Source: Paenibacillus sp. (GTDB taxonomy: Bacteria; Bacillota; Bacilli; Paenibacillales; NBRC-103111). Taken from it: a DNA stretch of 64,000 nucleotides. The notes under the pieces were generated by a model that saw nothing but the letters and a program-made list of their open reading frames with translations, did not search any database and had not been told where the DNA came from. Every line of letters starts with the position of its first letter. Within the stretch, counting starts at the first letter, position 1. The stretch spans positions 235,516-299,515 of the forward strand of contig JAPSLM010000006.1 of the NCBI GenBank assembly GCA_031180825.1. The letters run 5' to 3'. Below, one piece after another: positions 60,726 to 64,000 of the stretch. Position numbers and translations under genes: made by a program.

Positions 60726-62873
60726 CTAAGAAGAGGATAAACAATTAGGCTGTTGCCGGTCAAGCTTTTTTTGGGGATGGGCCACAGGTATCGTGAAGCA
60801 GATCACGGTTCCACGCCCCGGTTCGGTCCGTTCGACCCAAATACGCCCCTCATGGTATTCTATAATCTCCCTGGATATGGAAAGCCCGAGCCCTTTACCG
60901 CCCGCGGCCGAATTGCGCGAGCGGTTGCTGGTATAGAACCGGTCGAACACGTAAGGCAAATCCTGTTCGTTAATGCCGCCCCCCGTATCGCTGACCCGGC
61001 ACTGCAGCCGCTCTCCGTCATCGACCATTTCCACCTGAATGGAGCCGCCTTCCGGCGTGAACTTGATCGCATTGAAGATCAAGTTGCTGAACACTTGATG
61101 CAGCCGCTCCAGATCGACCTCCACGACGGAAAATTCCTGCGTTTGCCCGTCTCCCCCGGTCCGGAGCGCCAGCGTATAATGGATGCCCGCATTGCGCGTA
61201 TCCACCTCGTAGCGTATGAACAGCTGCTCGATCAAGCGGTCGGTGCGGATGAGCTGCTTTTTGAAGGTAACCTGTCTGGCTTCCAGCTGGGAGAGCTGGA
61301 ACAGGTCCTCGATCAACCGGTCCATGCTGACGACTTTACTATGAATGAGCCGCAAATAGCGCTCCTTCTGTTCCTCCGTATCCACAATGCCGTCAAGAAT
61401 GGCCTCCAAGTAGCACTGGATCGTCGTCAGCGGCGTGCCCAAATCGTGCGAGATGTTGCTGAGCAGCCGGCTGCGGGATTTCTCCATCCGCGACAGCTCG
61501 TCGTTTTTCCGCTGCAGCTCCAGATTCGCCTGCTCGAGATCGGCTGTCCGTTCCTTGATCTTATCGTGCAAGCCGCTGTTCAGCTGCGTCAGAGCCGCCG
61601 AAAGCTTCTCCTCGCTCCCGTACCCCCGCGACAGCTTGACCGACAGCAGCACCGACTGCGTGAAAATAAAGATCAGCAAGCCAAAAGCGGACATCTTGTC
61701 CGTCGTCTCCACCAGCTCGTGAGCGTACAGCATGTCGTTGACGATCGTGGCCGCAAAGATCAGGCTGGCGAGCAGCAGCAGTCCGCCCCCTTCTCTTCGG
61801 CGCAAAAAAGCAAGGACGATGATGCTTAAAATGTAGCAGATGCACGCTCCCACAATCAGCTGCAGAACGACCAGCCATTTCGTAATCAGCACGGTTGGCA
61901 GCAGCGGAACGACAACGGCGTACGCCAACGTTATCGCACAGAAGAACGCCGTTATTTTCCGCGAGCTTTCCCTCGGATACATGCTGGCGAAAAACAACAC
62001 GAACAGCGGCATGCTCAAATCCGCCGTCATATATTCCAAAATCAGCGCCAGCGTCCAATCGAAGCGGGGAAACGCCTGGGTCATGACCATTTCCCCGATC
62101 AGCGCCATGCGCAGGCAAAAGACAAGGCAAAATAATCCGAAGTAAAGCATGACCAGCTCTTTGGTCCGTACGACAAACAAACCGAGGTGATAAAGCCCCA
62201 TGATCAGCAGGCTGCCGATCAGCAGCGTATCGAAGCCGACCGACAGCTGCTTTGTCCTCGCCACCGACTCGAACAGGCCGAATTCGATCGGCTGCCGGAT
62301 CCCGCCCTTCTCATGCGAATAGTTCGATACTTGAAGTACCAGCACCAGCTCGCTTGTATGGGTATGGGCTACGGCCAGCCGGGTTGAAAAGTGAGGTTTC
62401 GATTCCGGCTCGGATGTGCTTGTGGTGCCGGCCGACGCAATTTCCTTGCCGTTTACCCACAGCTTATAAGACGTATAAATCGGGGGAAGCCGCAGGGCGA
62501 GCATCCGCTCATGATCGGACAATAAAATCTTGAGACGGTATGTGGCGTGTCCTTTGCCGGTCAGCACCTTTCCGTCCGTCGTCGCGCCGTTCCAGGAACC
62601 CGGAAGACTGGCGTAGCTCGGCGTCCCGAAGCGTTCCCCCGCAAAGTCTTCGGGGCGCTTAAATTCGTTCCAGTAAAACTCCCACTCGCCGTTCAGCGGG
62701 AGATGCCCCTTCCGGTCCCAGTTCCATTCCCGCAGATCCAATTCGCCCCGAACCGCCTTCGGCGCTTTGCCGTAGGTGAAGAACAAGCGTTCCCCCGCAA
62801 TCAACCCTACGATCAAAAAAGCGACAATGGTAAAAAATGCGGCAATCCGCCTCGATATTCGTTCCAGCGGCAT
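60726..62873 (-). CDS. 7TM-DISM sensor histidine kinase
   Basis: A 715-residue kinase. After an N-terminal helix (FFTIVAFLIVGLIAGERLFF) comes an extracellular jelly-roll like that of glycosidase sugar-binding domains (about 45-210: LPLNGEWEFYWNEF, YASLPGSWNG, LPPIYTSYKLWVNGKEI), then seven helices (about 215-410, 7TMR-DISM), a coiled coil, the HisKA box NISHDLGTPLTTI and a HATPase domain (FSNLIFNAIKFTPEGG, VSDTGGGINEQDLPYVFDRFY, GKGLGLSISREI). It forms a pair with the OmpR-type regulator. GGAGG precedes the ATG; ligand unknown. Confidence 0.93.
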   Translation of the reverse strand: MPLERISRRIAAFFTIVAFLIVGLIAGERLFFTYGKAPKAVRGELDLREWNWDRKGHLPLNGEWEFYWNEFKRPEDFAGERFGTPSYASLPGSWNGATTDGKVLTGKGHATYRLKILLSDHERMLALRLPPIYTSYKLWVNGKEIASAGTTSTSEPESKPHFSTRLAVAHTHTSELVLVLQVSNYSHEKGGIRQPIEFGLFESVARTKQLSVGFDTLLIGSLLIMGLYHLGLFVVRTKELVMLYFGLFCLVFCLRMALIGEMVMTQAFPRFDWTLALILEYMTADLSMPLFVLFFASMYPRESSRKITAFFCAITLAYAVVVPLLPTVLITKWLVVLQLIVGACICYILSIIVLAFLRRREGGGLLLLASLIFAATIVNDMLYAHELVETTDKMSAFGLLIFIFTQSVLLSVKLSRGYGSEEKLSAALTQLNSGLHDKIKERTADLEQANLELQRKNDELSRMEKSRSRLLSNISHDLGTPLTTIQCYLEAILDGIVDTEEQKERYLRLIHSKVVSMDRLIEDLFQLSQLEARQVTFKKQLIRTDRLIEQLFIRYEVDTRNAGIHYTLALRTGGDGQTQEFSVVEVDLERLHQVFSNLIFNAIKFTPEGGSIQVEMVDDGERLQCRVSDTGGGINEQDLPYVFDRFYTSNRSRNSAAGGKGLGLSISREIIEYHEGRIWVERTEPGRGTVICFTIPVAHPQKKLDRQQPNCLSSS

Positions 62874-62881
62874 GTGCTACC

Positions 62882-63055
62882 TCACGCTCCTCCGGCTTCG
62901 AGATACCGGCGGATGCCGCTTGCGATTCTTTCAGCCAATTTCGTTTGGTATTCCTGTTGACATGATGCTTTTTTTGAACTGACCGATTCGATCAATTGTG
63001 TATTCGCCCCTCCGAGCATTAAATCCTGCTTTTTCCAGCCTCCGGCCTCAAGCAT
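62882..63055 (-). CDS. Possible small protein between MATE and kinase genes
   Basis: A 57-codon frame beginning LEAGGWKKQDLMLGG, with QQEYQTKLAERIASGIRRY near the end. Its ATG overlaps the last codons of the MATE gene and its stop lies nine bases before the kinase start, including the kinase ribosome site. The position suggests coupling, but its own ribosome site is weak and no family is recognised. Confidence 0.35.
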   Translation of the reverse strand: MLEAGGWKKQDLMLGGANTQLIESVSSKKASCQQEYQTKLAERIASGIRRYLEAGGA

Positions 63056-64000
63056 GCGGAACCGACTGCTTCGAGCGGACCTCCGTCCAATTCGTGCGGT
63101 AGAACCGAATGCACAAAGCCGTCGCAAAGCATGCAAGGAAGGCGTACAGCGACAGCCAGGCGCCGGTGCTGCCAAGCTCCGCCACAAAGGTTAAGACGTA
63201 GGCCAGCGGCACAAAGAACAGCCAATTGAGCACCAGGGACGTCCGCAGCAGGAAGGTCGTGTCGCCCAGGCCGCGCAGCGCTCCCGCATAATAATTCAGC
63301 AGCCCGTCAAACAGCTGGAGGAAGGCGGAAATCATGATAAGCTTTCCGGCCAGCCGGAATACGGCAGGCTCGCTTGAATACAGACGCGCCACCGCTTCCG
63401 AGAAGACAAACTCAACGATACCAAGCGCCAGCAAAAACAAGCTGCCGAGCACCGCGACGTCGGTGCCTATGCGCCTCGCCCGCATCGGTTGTCCCCGCCC
63501 GATCTCTTGCCCGACCAAAATCGTCGCCGTCGCCCCAAAGGCGAACGCCGGCATAAATCCGAGCCCCATCACATTCAATGCGATTTCGTTGGCGGCCAGC
63601 GCCTCGGTGCCGAGTCTGGTGACGAACATCGTAAATACGAACATGGCCGCGCTCATGGCCAGCTCCTGCATCCCCAGTTTGCCGGATTCGGCGGCGATCA
63701 GCCGGGCTTCGCCCCCATTGATCGATACGCGCCGACGGGTGGCGTAGCGGGCATGCAGACGAACGAAGAAAACGTAGGCGCTGCCGAGCAGCCCCAAGCC
63801 TTCGCCGATAAAAACCGCCATTCCCGCCCCCGCCAAGCCGATCTCGGGAATTCCGAGCTTGCCGTAGGTCAGCGTATAGGTAAAAAAGATCATGGCCGCG
63901 TTGGCGATAATGGACATGATCATCGGAGTGCGCGTATCGCCGATCCCCCGGAAAAAGCCGTGAAAAATAAAGCTTATTGTAAAACAAGCCACTGCGAATA
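63048..64000 (-). CDS. MATE family efflux transporter (partial, 5' end outside the window)
   Basis: The C-terminal 317 residues of a MATE exporter; the frame is open to the window edge, so roughly the first third lies to the right. Seen are FRGIGDTRTPMIMSIIANAAM, GTEALAANEIALNVMGLGFMPAFAFGATATILVGQEIGRGQP and GALRGLGDTTFLLRTSLVLNW, the repeated R-G-x-G-D-T motif of both halves. It precedes the two-component genes and may be part of the same transcript, perhaps as their target. Confidence 0.9.
   Translation of the reverse strand, partial: FAVACFTISFIFHGFFRGIGDTRTPMIMSIIANAAMIFFTYTLTYGKLGIPEIGLAGAGMAVFIGEGLGLLGSAYVFFVRLHARYATRRRVSINGGEARLIAAESGKLGMQELAMSAAMFVFTMFVTRLGTEALAANEIALNVMGLGFMPAFAFGATATILVGQEIGRGQPMRARRIGTDVAVLGSLFLLALGIVEFVFSEAVARLYSSEPAVFRLAGKLIMISAFLQLFDGLLNYYAGALRGLGDTTFLLRTSLVLNWLFFVPLAYVLTFVAELGSTGAWLSLYAFLACFATALCIRFYRTNWTEVRSKQSVPHA

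Overview
This 64 kb window looks like chromosome from a Gram-positive, endospore-forming member of the Paenibacillaceae (Paenibacillus or Cohnella type). The evidence is the yhbH-spoVR sporulation pair, strong AGGAGG-type ribosome binding sites with TTG and GTG starts, two large YesM/YesN- and 7TM-type sensor systems, a DppA/Ykf murein-peptide operon in Bacillus order, a complete PTS operon with a GlcT-type antiterminator, and generally GC-rich coding sequence. There are no rRNA, tRNA, CRISPR or prophage genes. Most genes lie on the minus strand.

Layout. 1-342: end of a probable GlnL/YcbB-type regulator. 444-9260 (minus): dppA-dppB-dppC-dppD-dppE-ykfA-ykfB-ykfC, a peptide import and murein-peptide recycling operon. 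9396-10570: DUF3870 gene, a 57-codon gene and a frameshifted small gene. 10611-17411: one stand-alone nonribosomal peptide synthetase (half C-A-T-C-A-T-reductase). 17765-18649: formate/nitrite transporter with a Rex/Fnr-like palindrome. 18812-19878: unknown protein with a coupled 15-codon leader ORF. 20243-22830: yhbH-spoVR. 22896-23260: an apparently complete type I toxin-antitoxin locus. 23405-26197: aliphatic amidase operon amiE-amiB-amiS with a consensus sigma-54 promoter and two helically phased palindromes; its likely regulator, an AmiC-like sensor fused to a sigma-54 activator, lies at 28857-31136. Between promoter and regulator a 2.3 kb AT-rich block (S41 peptidase gene plus a decayed IS) is bracketed by perfect 49-bp direct repeats.

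31254-33071: methyltransferase, candidate small RNA and two small unknown genes. 33143-38300: a cluster rich in PLP-related genes (pdxS, class III aminotransferase, glyA) with a glutamine amidotransferase and a LysR regulator. 38566-40926: AraC regulator divergent from a MATE exporter. 41030-43667: DoxX protein and a BlaI/M56 pair with two matching operators. 43761-48891: glcT-crr-nagE-ptsH-ptsI behind a RAT/terminator antitermination switch. 49294-50815: globin-coupled cytoplasmic chemoreceptor preceded by a c-di-GMP-I riboswitch. 50973-52598: secreted stalk-domain/MORN protein. 52695-59802: sugar ABC importer (two permeases and a binding protein, no ATPase) with its YesN/YesM two-component system; a MITE-like hairpin element separates the two parts. 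59965-64000: OmpR-type regulator, 7TM histidine kinase, small ORF and a partial MATE gene.

The most notable system is the amide-utilisation region: a one-protein amide sensor plus sigma-54 enhancer-binding activator opposite a perfect -24/-12 promoter. The reductase-terminated NRPS (second module with a proline-like code), the c-di-GMP riboswitch in front of a globin chemoreceptor, the type I toxin-antitoxin locus, the self-placed GlcT switch and the twin BlaI operators are the next most interesting signals.
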